Below are positions 1 to 7,363 of a stretch of DNA of 64,000 bases, in pieces. Location of the stretch: positions 35,932 to 99,931 of the forward strand of contig JAPSJS010000005.1 in NCBI GenBank assembly GCA_031178065.1, in the 5' to 3' direction. How positions within the stretch are numbered: the first letter of the stretch is position 1; every line of letters starts with the position of its first letter. The notes under the pieces are model-generated. The model was not told the DNA's origin, ran no database searches, and saw nothing but the letters and a program-made list of their open reading frames with translations. Source of the stretch: Altererythrobacter sp. Its GTDB lineage: Bacteria; Pseudomonadota; Alphaproteobacteria; Sphingomonadales; Sphingomonadaceae. Position numbers and translations under genes: made by a program.

Positions 1-257
1 AAGGTGCGGAGCAGTTGACGGCGGCGTTCGGGGGCGCGCTGCCACCCGTCATGTGGGATGGCCTGACCGACGGCGGTGCCGAGTACACGCCGCTCAGGGT
101 CCATTCCGATCTCAAAGGCTGGTCGCTCAACCTGAGCGATCAGGGTAAGGGTATGGCGGGCGCGCAACCGGGGCCGCTCGAGGCCGGGCGGCCGGGGCAA
201 CCGATCTCGACGGAAGGCTGGGGCGCCAGTGCGGAGCTGGAGGCGCGGCTCAAGTGA
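1..257 (+). CDS. C-terminal end of a probable parallel beta-helix repeat protein (partial)
   Basis: An open frame enters from the left edge and stops at TGA 255-257, giving about 84 residues that end SAELEARLK. No domain is recognisable in this piece alone. The stop overlaps the GTG start of the next gene by four bases, so the two are translationally coupled. The downstream gene belongs to the diheme cytochrome family (TIGR03806, SO2930 family) whose usual partner is a parallel beta-helix repeat protein (TIGR03805). The assignment therefore rests on context. The N-terminal part lies outside the window. Confidence 0.5.
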   Translation, partial: GAEQLTAAFGGALPPVMWDGLTDGGAEYTPLRVHSDLKGWSLNLSDQGKGMAGAQPGPLEAGRPGQPISTEGWGASAELEARLK

Positions 258-1282
258 AAAGGGCGGCGATCCTGCTGGGAGCCGGGGTCCTGGCCCTGAC
301 CGGCAGCATCGCTGCGCATTCCGGGCAACACGCTGCTGCGGCCGGATCCTTCGCCGTCAACGACGCGGCCGTGATGGAGGGGCTGCCGCGGACGCTCGCC
401 GAGTTCGGGTTCTTCGCCGATGCGCCGGCCCAAGTGCCCGCGGCGCGTGTGATCCCCTACCGCCTCAACACCCCGCTCTATTCGGACGGGGCTGAGAAGC
501 TTCGGTTCATCTACCTGCCTGCAGGCGTCAGCGCCTCGGCCGACGGAGAGGGTCTACTGGAGATCCCGGTGGGGGCGGCGCTGATCAAGACCTTCGTGTT
601 CGGCGAAGGCGGCGCGCGCCGGCTGATCGAGACGCGCGTGCTGCTGCATCGCGCCGACGGCTGGCTGGCATTGCCCTATCTCTGGAACGAGGAGCAGACC
701 GAGGCGCGGCTGGCGGTCGCGGGTGCGCGGGTCGATCTCGTCACACCGCTCGGAGAGGCGATCAGCTACCGCGTGCCGAACAAGAATCAGTGCAAGGAGT
801 GTCATGGCCTAGCGGGCGAGGTGATCCCGATCGGCCCCAAGGCACGCAACCTGTCGCACGAATGGCTGGGCGAGATGGCTGCGCAGGGCATGCTCGATCG
901 TGTGCCCGAAGGGGCCGACGTCTTGCCCCTATGGGAGGCCCGTGGCGACGCGAGCGCGACCGATGCGGCGCGCGCCTATCTGGACGTCAACTGCGCTCAC
1001 TGCCACCGGCCATTCGCGACCGCGTCGAATTCCGGTCTCGACCTGCGCTGGGAGCAGCACGATCCGGCGGCTATCGGCATCATGAAGCGGCCTGTAGCTG
1101 CGGGTCGCGGTTCAGGCGGCCTGCTGTTCGACGTGGTTCCGGGCAAGCCCGAGGAATCGATCCTCGCCCACCGCATGGCAAGTGCAGAGCCCGGCGTCGC
1201 CATGCCCGAACTCGGGAAGGCAACCGTTGACCCCGAGGGGGTCGAGGCGGTGGAGCGCTGGATCTCCAGTCTGGAGCCATAG
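254..1282 (+). CDS. SO2930-family diheme c-type cytochrome
   Basis: This 342-residue protein starts at GTG 254, coupled to the upstream gene by a GTGA overlap. Residues 1 to about 22 form a signal peptide (basic MKR, then a hydrophobic core), so it should be periplasmic. Two CxxCH haem c sites are present: CKECH at 180-184 and CAHCH at 247-251. Length and architecture match the HNE_0200/SO2930 family (TIGR03806), which is found beside a beta-helix repeat protein and has no settled function. An electron-transfer role is likely; the redox partner is unknown. Confidence 0.85.
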   Translation: MKRAAILLGAGVLALTGSIAAHSGQHAAAAGSFAVNDAAVMEGLPRTLAEFGFFADAPAQVPAARVIPYRLNTPLYSDGAEKLRFIYLPAGVSASADGEGLLEIPVGAALIKTFVFGEGGARRLIETRVLLHRADGWLALPYLWNEEQTEARLAVAGARVDLVTPLGEAISYRVPNKNQCKECHGLAGEVIPIGPKARNLSHEWLGEMAAQGMLDRVPEGADVLPLWEARGDASATDAARAYLDVNCAHCHRPFATASNSGLDLRWEQHDPAAIGIMKRPVAAGRGSGGLLFDVVPGKPEESILAHRMASAEPGVAMPELGKATVDPEGVEAVERWISSLEP

Positions 1283-1336
1283 CGAGCGACTGGGAATCGC
1301 CCGCCGCGTACAAGCCGCAGGCCCACTCACATCGCC

Positions 1337-1426
1337 CGTCATCCCAGCGAACTGGGATCGCGCGCAATCATGGCCCGGCGGCATCGATACCGGCCTTCGC
1401 TGGATGAAGAAGGTCGTCGGGTGACG
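1337..1426. repeat. degenerate intergenic palindromic repeat
   Basis: The left arm reads CCGTCATCCCAGCGAA and is partly mirrored on the right by TTCGCTGGATGA and GTGACGG about 50 bases later, so the element is a decayed long inverted repeat. A cleaner short version of the same CGTCATCCC/GGGATGACG core occurs at 61882-61909. Such palindromes are commonly scattered between genes in alphaproteobacterial genomes. It fills most of the gap between the cytochrome and racemase genes and could act as a terminator. Confidence 0.5.
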
Positions 1427-1519
1427 GAGACAAGCGTTGACCGCACGCGGCCTGTGGACGGCTGACGCCGGACTTCGCTAAGGCCGCGCGGACGAATACA
1501 TTTCAGGAAGGATTGACGT

Positions 1520-2215
1520 TTGCGAAAATTGGGGCTGATCGGCGGCATGAGCTGGGTTTCGACCCGCATCTACTACGACTGGATCAACCGCTTGGTGCAG
1601 CGCCGCGCAGAGCCCATGGCAAGCGCACCGCTGATAATCGACAGCCTAGATTTCAGACGGCTCTATGGCCTGCACGAGCCGGAGGACTGGCAGCGGGCAG
1701 CGCAGGTTCTTGCGGATTCGGCGCGCCAGCTCGAAGGGGCGGGGGCTACCGCGCTCGTGATCGCGGCCAACTCGATGCACAAAGTCTACGACGAAGTGGC
1801 AGCGCAAGTCGCGATTCCCGTCATTCATATTGCGGAGTGCGTAGGCAAGCGGATGAAGGATGATGGCGTCGCGAATGCCGCGCTGTTTGGCACACGCAAC
1901 GTGATGACCGAGAACTTCTATCGCCAGCGGCTCGTCGCCCACGGGATCGATCTGCTGCCGCCCGATATAGATAACGTCGAGCAACTCGACCGCATCATCT
2001 ATGACGAACTGATGCTGGGTAAGGCGACCCGCGACGCACAGCGCGCACTCAAGACCATGATTACCCGCAAGGAGCAGGACGGGGCCGAGGCGATCGTGCT
2101 CGCCTGCACCGAACTCGAGATGGTCGTGGATGTAGATGCCAACGTGCTGCCGATATTCGATTCTGCACGCATTCACTGCGAGGCTGCGGTCGACTGGATC
2201 ATGGGGGAGAACTGA
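1520..2215 (+). CDS. aspartate/glutamate racemase family protein
   Basis: This 231-residue protein starts at TTG 1520, eight bases after AGGAAGGA (1505-1512). The N-terminus LGLIGGMSWVST and the C-terminal ACTELE block are typical of the RacD/YgeA family, cytosolic PLP-independent amino-acid racemases using two active-site residues. The second cysteine is present (C196). At the first site the sequence is A82-A83-N84-S85-M86-H87, where E. coli YgeA-like proteins have C-T-N-T-M-H with Thr83 catalytic. The usual acid/base residue is therefore missing, so racemase activity is doubtful although the fold is clear. Confidence 0.82.
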   Translation: MRKLGLIGGMSWVSTRIYYDWINRLVQRRAEPMASAPLIIDSLDFRRLYGLHEPEDWQRAAQVLADSARQLEGAGATALVIAANSMHKVYDEVAAQVAIPVIHIAECVGKRMKDDGVANAALFGTRNVMTENFYRQRLVAHGIDLLPPDIDNVEQLDRIIYDELMLGKATRDAQRALKTMITRKEQDGAEAIVLACTELEMVVDVDANVLPIFDSARIHCEAAVDWIMGEN

Positions 2216-2285
2216 TCGAACGCGCATCGGCGTTGCCCGATTGTTCCCGTTGCCGCCCGTGCCTGGCTGACCTAGGCGGCGCGGC

Positions 2286-3446
2286 ATGACCCGCGCGCCC
2301 TTTGCTGCCGATCCTGCCGTCTCGCGCGGCCGCGAATTTCCCGAGGATCGAGCCGGCGCGCGCGGGCCGCGCAGCGAGTTCCAGCGGGATCGCGACCGGA
2401 TTATCCATTCGATCGCCTTCCGCCGTCTGCGCTCGAAGACGCAGGTCTTCATCGCGCCCGATGGCGATCACTATCGCACGCGGCTGACCCACAGCCTCGA
2501 AGTGGCGCAGATCGGGCGGGTGATCGCGCGCGCCTTGGGGCTCAACGAAGACCTGACCGAGGCGCTGTGTCTGGCGCACGACATCGGACACCCGCCCTTC
2601 GGCCACGCTGGAGAGGACGCGCTCCGGCAGGCGATGGAGAGTGAGGGTGGGTTCGATCACAATGCGCAAGCCCTGCGGGTGCTGATGCGCCTCGAAAGCC
2701 CCTACTGCGAGCACGATGGCCTGAATCTCACATGGGAGCTGCTGGAAGGTCTGGCGAAGCATAACGGGCCCGTTGCGGAGCCGGGCTGGGCGCTGACCGA
2801 ACTGAACGCGGCATTCCCGCTCGATCTCGGCCGTTATCCCTCGCTCGAGGCGCAGGTCGCCGCCGTGGCGGACGACATCGCCTACGACAATCATGACATC
2901 GACGACGGGCTACGAGCGGGCTTTCTCGCGCTCGACGACCTGCTGTCGCTCGATTTCGTCGCAGACCAGTGGCGCGAGGTCGAAAAGCGCTTCCCCAACG
3001 CCCCGCGAGAGCGCCAGTTGCGCGAACTGGTGAGGGTGCAGATCGGCCTGATGGTGAACAACGTTATCGCGCAGACGCAGCGCGCCATGCATGGCATGGC
3101 GGCGATTGATGACGTGCGCGCGGCCGGGCGCGCTCTCGCCACCTTCTCGCCCGCGATGGAAGCTCAGGAGCGGCGGCTGAAGCGCTTCATGTACCACCGG
3201 CTCTATTTCCACCCGGAGCAGCTCGCGACGGCCGAGCGAGCGCGGGAGGTTGTGGCGCGGCTCTATGCCGCCTACGCCGCCGATCCGGCAGCGCTGCCCG
3301 CCGCCTGGCGTGCTTCCTTGCCGGCGGAGCAACCGGCGCGGGCGAGGCACATCGGCGATTTCATCGCCGGCATGACGGACCGTTTCGCAATCGATCAATA
3401 TGCGCGGATATTCGGCCGCCGGCCCGAAGGTCTGAGCAATGTCTGA
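2286..3446 (+). CDS. dgt: deoxyguanosinetriphosphate triphosphohydrolase-like protein
   Basis: This 386-residue HD-domain protein resembles the short (type 2) Dgt family, which hydrolyses dNTPs to deoxynucleoside and triphosphate and so limits dNTP pools. Metal ligands are visible: H69 in RLTHS, H98-D99 in LAHDIGHPPFGH, and an aspartate in ADDIAYDNHDIDD near 196. An arginine-rich start and the FRRLRSKTQVF block near 45-55 are typical. Its last eight bases overlap the next gene, indicating one transcript through to 5201. Confidence 0.92.
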   Translation: MTRAPFAADPAVSRGREFPEDRAGARGPRSEFQRDRDRIIHSIAFRRLRSKTQVFIAPDGDHYRTRLTHSLEVAQIGRVIARALGLNEDLTEALCLAHDIGHPPFGHAGEDALRQAMESEGGFDHNAQALRVLMRLESPYCEHDGLNLTWELLEGLAKHNGPVAEPGWALTELNAAFPLDLGRYPSLEAQVAAVADDIAYDNHDIDDGLRAGFLALDDLLSLDFVADQWREVEKRFPNAPRERQLRELVRVQIGLMVNNVIAQTQRAMHGMAAIDDVRAAGRALATFSPAMEAQERRLKRFMYHRLYFHPEQLATAERAREVVARLYAAYAADPAALPAAWRASLPAEQPARARHIGDFIAGMTDRFAIDQYARIFGRRPEGLSNV

Positions 3447-4134
3447 GCTGCTGCGCATCGCACTGGTCGGATCGACTGGCCTGATCGGTGAGACGGTTAT
3501 CGGCCTCTCGATCGGCCGCGAGGACTACCGCCTCGTTGGGCTTGCGCGGCGCGAGGTTGCGCTGCCGCAAGGCGTGCGGATGGAGATGTTCGTCGCCGAT
3601 CCGGCGCACTGGGGCGAGGTGTTCGAAGCTGTGCGACCCAAGGCACTGATCTGCGCCCTGGGCACGACCTGGCGCAAGGCGGGGGAGGACGAGACTGCCT
3701 TTCGCGCGGTCGATTACGACCTCGTGCTGGAGACGGCGCGTGCAGCGAAGGGGCACGGGATCGAGCGAATGGTCGCAGTCAGCTCCGCCGGTGCCTCGCT
3801 CGCATCCAAGGCGTTTTACCTGCGCGTGAAGGCGGAGATGGAGCGCGATCTCGCCAAAGTGGGGTTCAAACGTCTCGACATTCTGCGCCCCGGTCTGCTG
3901 CGAGGTCCCCGGAGTGAGGACCGCCGCCCGGGCGAACGGCTCGGGATCGCCATGAGTCCGCTGATCGACTTCTTCCTCCGCGGCGGAATGCGGCGGTTCC
4001 GCTCGATCCCGGTGCGGACGGTCGCAGAGGCAGCGCTGGGATTGACGATGCGCAAAGCGGCCGGGCGGTTCATTCACGACAATGACGGTATTCGCCGGGC
4101 CGCGCGCGAGTTCCCGCAGCCCGTCGAAGCCTGA
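3439..4134 (+). CDS. atypical short-chain dehydrogenase / NAD(P)-binding epimerase-like protein (TIP30-like)
   Basis: The protein has 231 residues. A glycine-rich nucleotide-binding loop lies at the N-terminus (VGSTGLIGETV), and a serine followed by YLRVK near 131-135 fits the SDR YxxxK motif. Overall it resembles the HTATIP2/TIP30-like atypical SDR group (NAD(P)H-binding PF13460 type). The substrate is unknown. It starts inside the end of dgt (8-base overlap) and is followed after 21 bases by the ABA4-like gene, so it is mid-operon. Confidence 0.8.
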   Translation: MSELLRIALVGSTGLIGETVIGLSIGREDYRLVGLARREVALPQGVRMEMFVADPAHWGEVFEAVRPKALICALGTTWRKAGEDETAFRAVDYDLVLETARAAKGHGIERMVAVSSAGASLASKAFYLRVKAEMERDLAKVGFKRLDILRPGLLRGPRSEDRRPGERLGIAMSPLIDFFLRGGMRRFRSIPVRTVAEAALGLTMRKAAGRFIHDNDGIRRAAREFPQPVEA

Positions 4135-4155
4135 TTGGCAAAAGGAGCGCGCGCG

Positions 4156-4611
4156 ATGTGGCCGGCGATCTTCGGTGCGACCAATCTCATTGCGCTCGCC
4201 GCATGGGCGGTTCTGCTCCTCCTGCCGCGCCGCCCGCTTGCTATGGCCAGCGTACTCTATCTGGGCGTTGCTCTGCTGTGCCTGGTTTACACGGTTCTGC
4301 TCGTGCTGCTGGTCGCAGGTGTGGCCGATCCGCTGCATGATGCGGGGGCCGCCGCGTCTGCCGATCTCTCGCTTGCGGGCATCAGGGCGCTGTTCCGCTC
4401 TGACGGGGCGATCGTGCTTGGCTGGACGCACTACCTGGCATTCGATCTGTTCGTTGGCCTGTGGATCGCGCGCGATGCCGATGCGAAGGGATTTTCGCGG
4501 GTGGCACAGGCACCCGTGCTTCTCGCGACCTTTCTCGTGGGGCCGCTGGGGCTTCTGATCTGGCTCGCCATTCGGGAACGCCGTGCGCGTGCCTCGGGCA
4601 GATGGGAATGA
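4156..4611 (+). CDS. ABA4-like (DUF4281) integral membrane protein
   Basis: A hydrophobic protein of 151 residues with about four membrane segments, carrying the GWTHYLAFDLFVGLWIARDA block typical of the ABA DEFICIENT 4-like family, known in plants for a role in neoxanthin formation. The bacterial role is not established. ATG 4156 was preferred over TTG 4135 because AAAGGAG (4141-4147) sits eight bases upstream of the ATG. The stop overlaps the next start as ATGA (4608-4611). A link to carotenoids is possible in a pigmented sphingomonad, but no carotenoid gene is nearby. Confidence 0.75.
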   Translation: MWPAIFGATNLIALAAWAVLLLLPRRPLAMASVLYLGVALLCLVYTVLLVLLVAGVADPLHDAGAAASADLSLAGIRALFRSDGAIVLGWTHYLAFDLFVGLWIARDADAKGFSRVAQAPVLLATFLVGPLGLLIWLAIRERRARASGRWE

Positions 4612-5201
4612 AGCGCCACGCTCCAGCCACGGCGCGCAATAGCGAGCCGATTGCGGCCGTGCTCGAACGCGAGCTGCCGGCGCGCGGGATCGTGCTCGAG
4701 ATCGCCAGTGGTTCGGGCGAGCATGCCGTATTCTTCGCGCGCCGATTTCCGCATCTGTCGTGGCAACCGAGTGACCGTGAACTCGGCGCACTCGCCTCGA
4801 TCGCGGCCTGGCGGGAGGAGGAGGGCATCAGAAACCTACTGCCGCCCATGGAACTCGACGCGTTCTCCGCGCCCTGGCCGATTGTGCAGGCAGACGCGCT
4901 CGTGTGCATCAACATGATCCACATCAGCCCCTGGGCGGCGACCGAAGGGCTGTTTGCAGGGGCGGCAACGATCCTGCCGCCGGGTGCGCCGCTGATCGTC
5001 TATGGCCCATTCGTGGAGCCCGAAGTCGAAACGGCAGAATCCAACCGTGCATTCGACGCAAGCCTTCGCGCCCGCGACGCCGCGTGGGGATTGCGGGACC
5101 GGGCGGCGGTCGACGCGGTGGCGCGGGACGCCGGCTTCATACGATCGGCGCGGCACGCGATGCCGGCGAACAACCTCACTCTGGTCTACCGTCGCACCTA
5201 G
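4608..5201 (+). CDS. DUF938 SAM-dependent methyltransferase-like protein
   Basis: This 197-residue protein begins MKRHAPATARNSEPI and carries a SAM-binding loop EIASGSGEHAVFFA near 30-45, followed by SWQPSD and the INMIHISPW motif typical of DUF938. The family has a class I methyltransferase fold but no confirmed substrate. ATG 4608 overlaps the preceding stop, making this the last gene of the dgt-SDR-ABA4-DUF938 run. A hairpin follows at 5212-5237. Confidence 0.82.
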   Translation: MKRHAPATARNSEPIAAVLERELPARGIVLEIASGSGEHAVFFARRFPHLSWQPSDRELGALASIAAWREEEGIRNLLPPMELDAFSAPWPIVQADALVCINMIHISPWAATEGLFAGAATILPPGAPLIVYGPFVEPEVETAESNRAFDASLRARDAAWGLRDRAAVDAVARDAGFIRSARHAMPANNLTLVYRRT

Positions 5202-5211
5202 CATGTAAATA

Positions 5212-5237
5212 CGCCCGCCGGATCGCTCCGACGGGCG
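5212..5237. terminator. hairpin between the dgt operon and the entericidin gene
   Basis: CGCCCGCCGGA and TCCGACGGGCG form an 11-bp stem with one mismatch and a TCGC loop. It lies between the plus-strand DUF938 gene and the minus-strand entericidin gene, so it may end transcription from both. No clear T-run follows on the plus strand, so the call is moderate. Confidence 0.5.
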
Positions 5238-5275
5238 CATGGGGACCAAGGGTCGGGCCCGTTAGTCAGGAGGGA

Positions 5276-5404
5276 TCAGATTGCCTCGTCGCCGGCCTCA
5301 CCGACGGATTCGATGTCTTCGCCGACGCCCTTGACCGTGTTGCAGGCCGTTGCGGCGAGCGAAAACGCGGCGATCCCCGCGGCCAGTAGAATCTTGCGGA
5401 CCAT
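5276..5404 (-). CDS. entericidin A/B family small lipoprotein
   Basis: A 42-residue product: MVRKILLAAGIAAFSLAA, then TACNTVKGVGEDIESVGEAG and DEAI. The signal peptide ends in a lipobox with Cys21, followed by the NTVKGVGEDI block diagnostic of entericidin-family envelope lipoproteins. The start is supported by AAGGAGT (complement of 5413-5419) about nine bases upstream. E. coli entericidins act as a small antidote/toxin pair; most genomes carry single copies of unclear role. No partner is seen here. Confidence 0.85.
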   Translation of the reverse strand: MVRKILLAAGIAAFSLAATACNTVKGVGEDIESVGEAGDEAI

Positions 5405-5523
5405 GACGTGGTACTCCTTCAGTGCTCACTGCGAGCAGATGGAGGAAAAACGCGATGCTGGGGTCGCGGTTCCGGCCACCCGCCGCTTGCCGAGCATCGG
5501 AGCACCGCCCATATCGCGCCGCG

Positions 5524-5754
5524 ATGAGCATCGGGCACTTTCTGACGTTCGCCAGTGAGGCGGAAATTATCGCCCTCTGGGGGCTCGGCTTCATCGGCAT
5601 CGCACTTGTCGCGACGCTTGCAGAAATTCGGCGCAACCGGCGCCGGCGGATAGACGGCGTGGGCTGGGTTCCTTGGCGCCCCATCTTCCTGACCTCCGCG
5701 ATCATCGGCGGCGGTCTGATGCTGCTGGCGATGAAGGGACTGCTCGCCGGCTAA
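5524..5754 (+). CDS. small two-helix membrane protein, unknown function
   Basis: This 76-residue protein starts MSIGHFLTFASE. It has hydrophobic segments near residues 15-33 and 54-73, separated by a basic loop (EIRRNRRRRID), so the loop is probably cytoplasmic. No family is recognised with certainty. It ends four bases before the convergent cpaF stop. The frame is open further upstream, but ATG 5524 is the first sensible start. Confidence 0.6.
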   Translation: MSIGHFLTFASEAEIIALWGLGFIGIALVATLAEIRRNRRRRIDGVGWVPWRPIFLTSAIIGGGLMLLAMKGLLAG

Positions 5755-5758
5755 CGCG

Positions 5759-7270
5759 TCAGAGACAGGCTTCCAGATAGGCCTGATCGAACCCGAACTG
5801 GCGCGCCTTCTCCAGCGTGTAGGGACGCAGGCCCGAACTGCGGAACTCGCCCAGGATCTTGCCGTCTTCGCTCTCGTCCAGATATTCGAACTTGAACAGT
5901 TCCTGGGTGACGATCACGTCGCCTTCCATCCCGATTACTTCCGTGACGTTGGTGGTGCGGCGCGAGCCGTCGCGCAGGCGCTTGACCTGCACGATGAGAT
6001 CGACCGACTCTGCGATTTGGCGGCTGATCGCCTCCTTGGGGATCCTGATGTCGCCCATCAGGATCATGTTTTCCATACGGCCGAGGCATTCGCGCGGGCT
6101 GTTGGCGTGCAGCGTGCACATCGATCCGTCGTGACCGGTGTTCATGGCGGCGAGCAGGTCGAAGCATTCGGCGCCGCGAATTTCGCCCAGAATAATGCGG
6201 TCCGGGCGCATGCGCAGGGCATTCTTGACCAGGTCCCCGATCGTGATCGCGCCCTGGCCCTCGAGATTCGGTGGTCGGGTTTCCAGCGGGAGCCAGTGCG
6301 GCTGCTGCAGCCGAAGCTCGGCCGCGTCCTCAATGGTCAGCACGCGCTCGCCCGGGTCGATCATCTTCGACAGCGCGTTGAGCATTGTCGTCTTGCCCGA
6401 GCCGGTACCGCCCGAGATGACGATGTTCATGCGGCATGCGCCGGCGATCTTGAGTGCCGTCGCCATCTTGTCGCTCATCGACCCGAAGTCGCGCAGCATA
6501 TCGATCGTGATCGGCTTCTCGGAGAACTTACGGATCGAGATCGCAGTGCCGCGCAGCGAAAGTGGCGGCACGATCACGTTGACGCGGCTTCCGTCCTTGA
6601 GGCGCGCGTCGGCAAGGGGGGTCGTCTGATCGACGCGGCGGCCGACCTGGTTCACGATGCGCTGTGCGATCTGAAACAAGTGCTGTTCGTCGCGGAACTT
6701 GATCGGCGCGACGACCAGCTTGCCCTTCTTCTCGATGTAGGTCTGGTCGGGGCCGTTCACCATGATGTCCGAGACATCGGGGTCGTTGAGCAACTCCTCC
6801 AGCGGGCCGAAGCCGAGCAATTCGTCGATCAGCACCTTCTCCAGCGCGAACTGTTCGCGCCGGTTGAGTGTGACCTTAAGCTCGGCCAGCACCTCCATGA
6901 TGATGGGACGAAATTCCTCGCTGAGCTCGTCCTTGGTCAGCGTCGCCGCCGCCTCGGGATCCACGCGCTCGAGCAGGCGGGGAAGCACCTGTTCCTTGAT
7001 CTTGTGGACGCTCGCCTCGAAGCCGCCGATTTCCGTCTGCTGGTGAACCGCATTGGCGCGGTCGGCCAGACGCGCCAGGGCGTCGGACTTGTTCGGCGCA
7101 GCGGTTTCCGGCGGAGCTGCGGCGCTATCGCCCGGCAGAGGCGGAAACTGCTCGCCGCCTGGTTCCGGCGCACGGCGCGCGTCGCCCCCCTTCATGGGCC
7201 GCGCCACACCGAAGGAGGGACGAGCGCCGGGCATACCACCCGGGCCGTTCTTCCTGCCGAAAGCCGTCAT
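5759..7270 (-). CDS. cpaF: CpaF/TadA-type secretion ATPase
   Basis: A 503-residue type II/IV secretion ATPase of the Tad (Flp pilus) class. A proline-rich variable N-terminus of about 80 residues is followed by the CpaF N-domain. Walker A GGTGSGKTT lies at 287-295, the Asp box follows as VLTIEDAAEL, and Walker B is in RIILGEIRG, then a His box around CTLHANSPRE. ATG 7270 has AAGGGG seven bases upstream and was chosen over TTG 7306. It should power Flp pilus assembly, but no other tad/cpa gene lies nearby. Confidence 0.92.
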   Translation of the reverse strand: MTAFGRKNGPGGMPGARPSFGVARPMKGGDARRAPEPGGEQFPPLPGDSAAAPPETAAPNKSDALARLADRANAVHQQTEIGGFEASVHKIKEQVLPRLLERVDPEAAATLTKDELSEEFRPIIMEVLAELKVTLNRREQFALEKVLIDELLGFGPLEELLNDPDVSDIMVNGPDQTYIEKKGKLVVAPIKFRDEQHLFQIAQRIVNQVGRRVDQTTPLADARLKDGSRVNVIVPPLSLRGTAISIRKFSEKPITIDMLRDFGSMSDKMATALKIAGACRMNIVISGGTGSGKTTMLNALSKMIDPGERVLTIEDAAELRLQQPHWLPLETRPPNLEGQGAITIGDLVKNALRMRPDRIILGEIRGAECFDLLAAMNTGHDGSMCTLHANSPRECLGRMENMILMGDIRIPKEAISRQIAESVDLIVQVKRLRDGSRRTTNVTEVIGMEGDVIVTQELFKFEYLDESEDGKILGEFRSSGLRPYTLEKARQFGFDQAYLEACL

Positions 7271-7363
7271 TTCCAAACCCCTTGGTCCACCCGTTCGACC
7301 CGCCAACCCGGGGCTGACGATCTGTGGGAACTTGGTGAATAATTCGGAAAGTTTATTATTTTC

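Noticed and set aside
6017..7342. A 441-codon plus-strand frame opposite cpaF
   Set aside because: Antisense to a well-supported ATPase gene with all motifs; rich in Arg, His and Asp as expected for a shadow frame.
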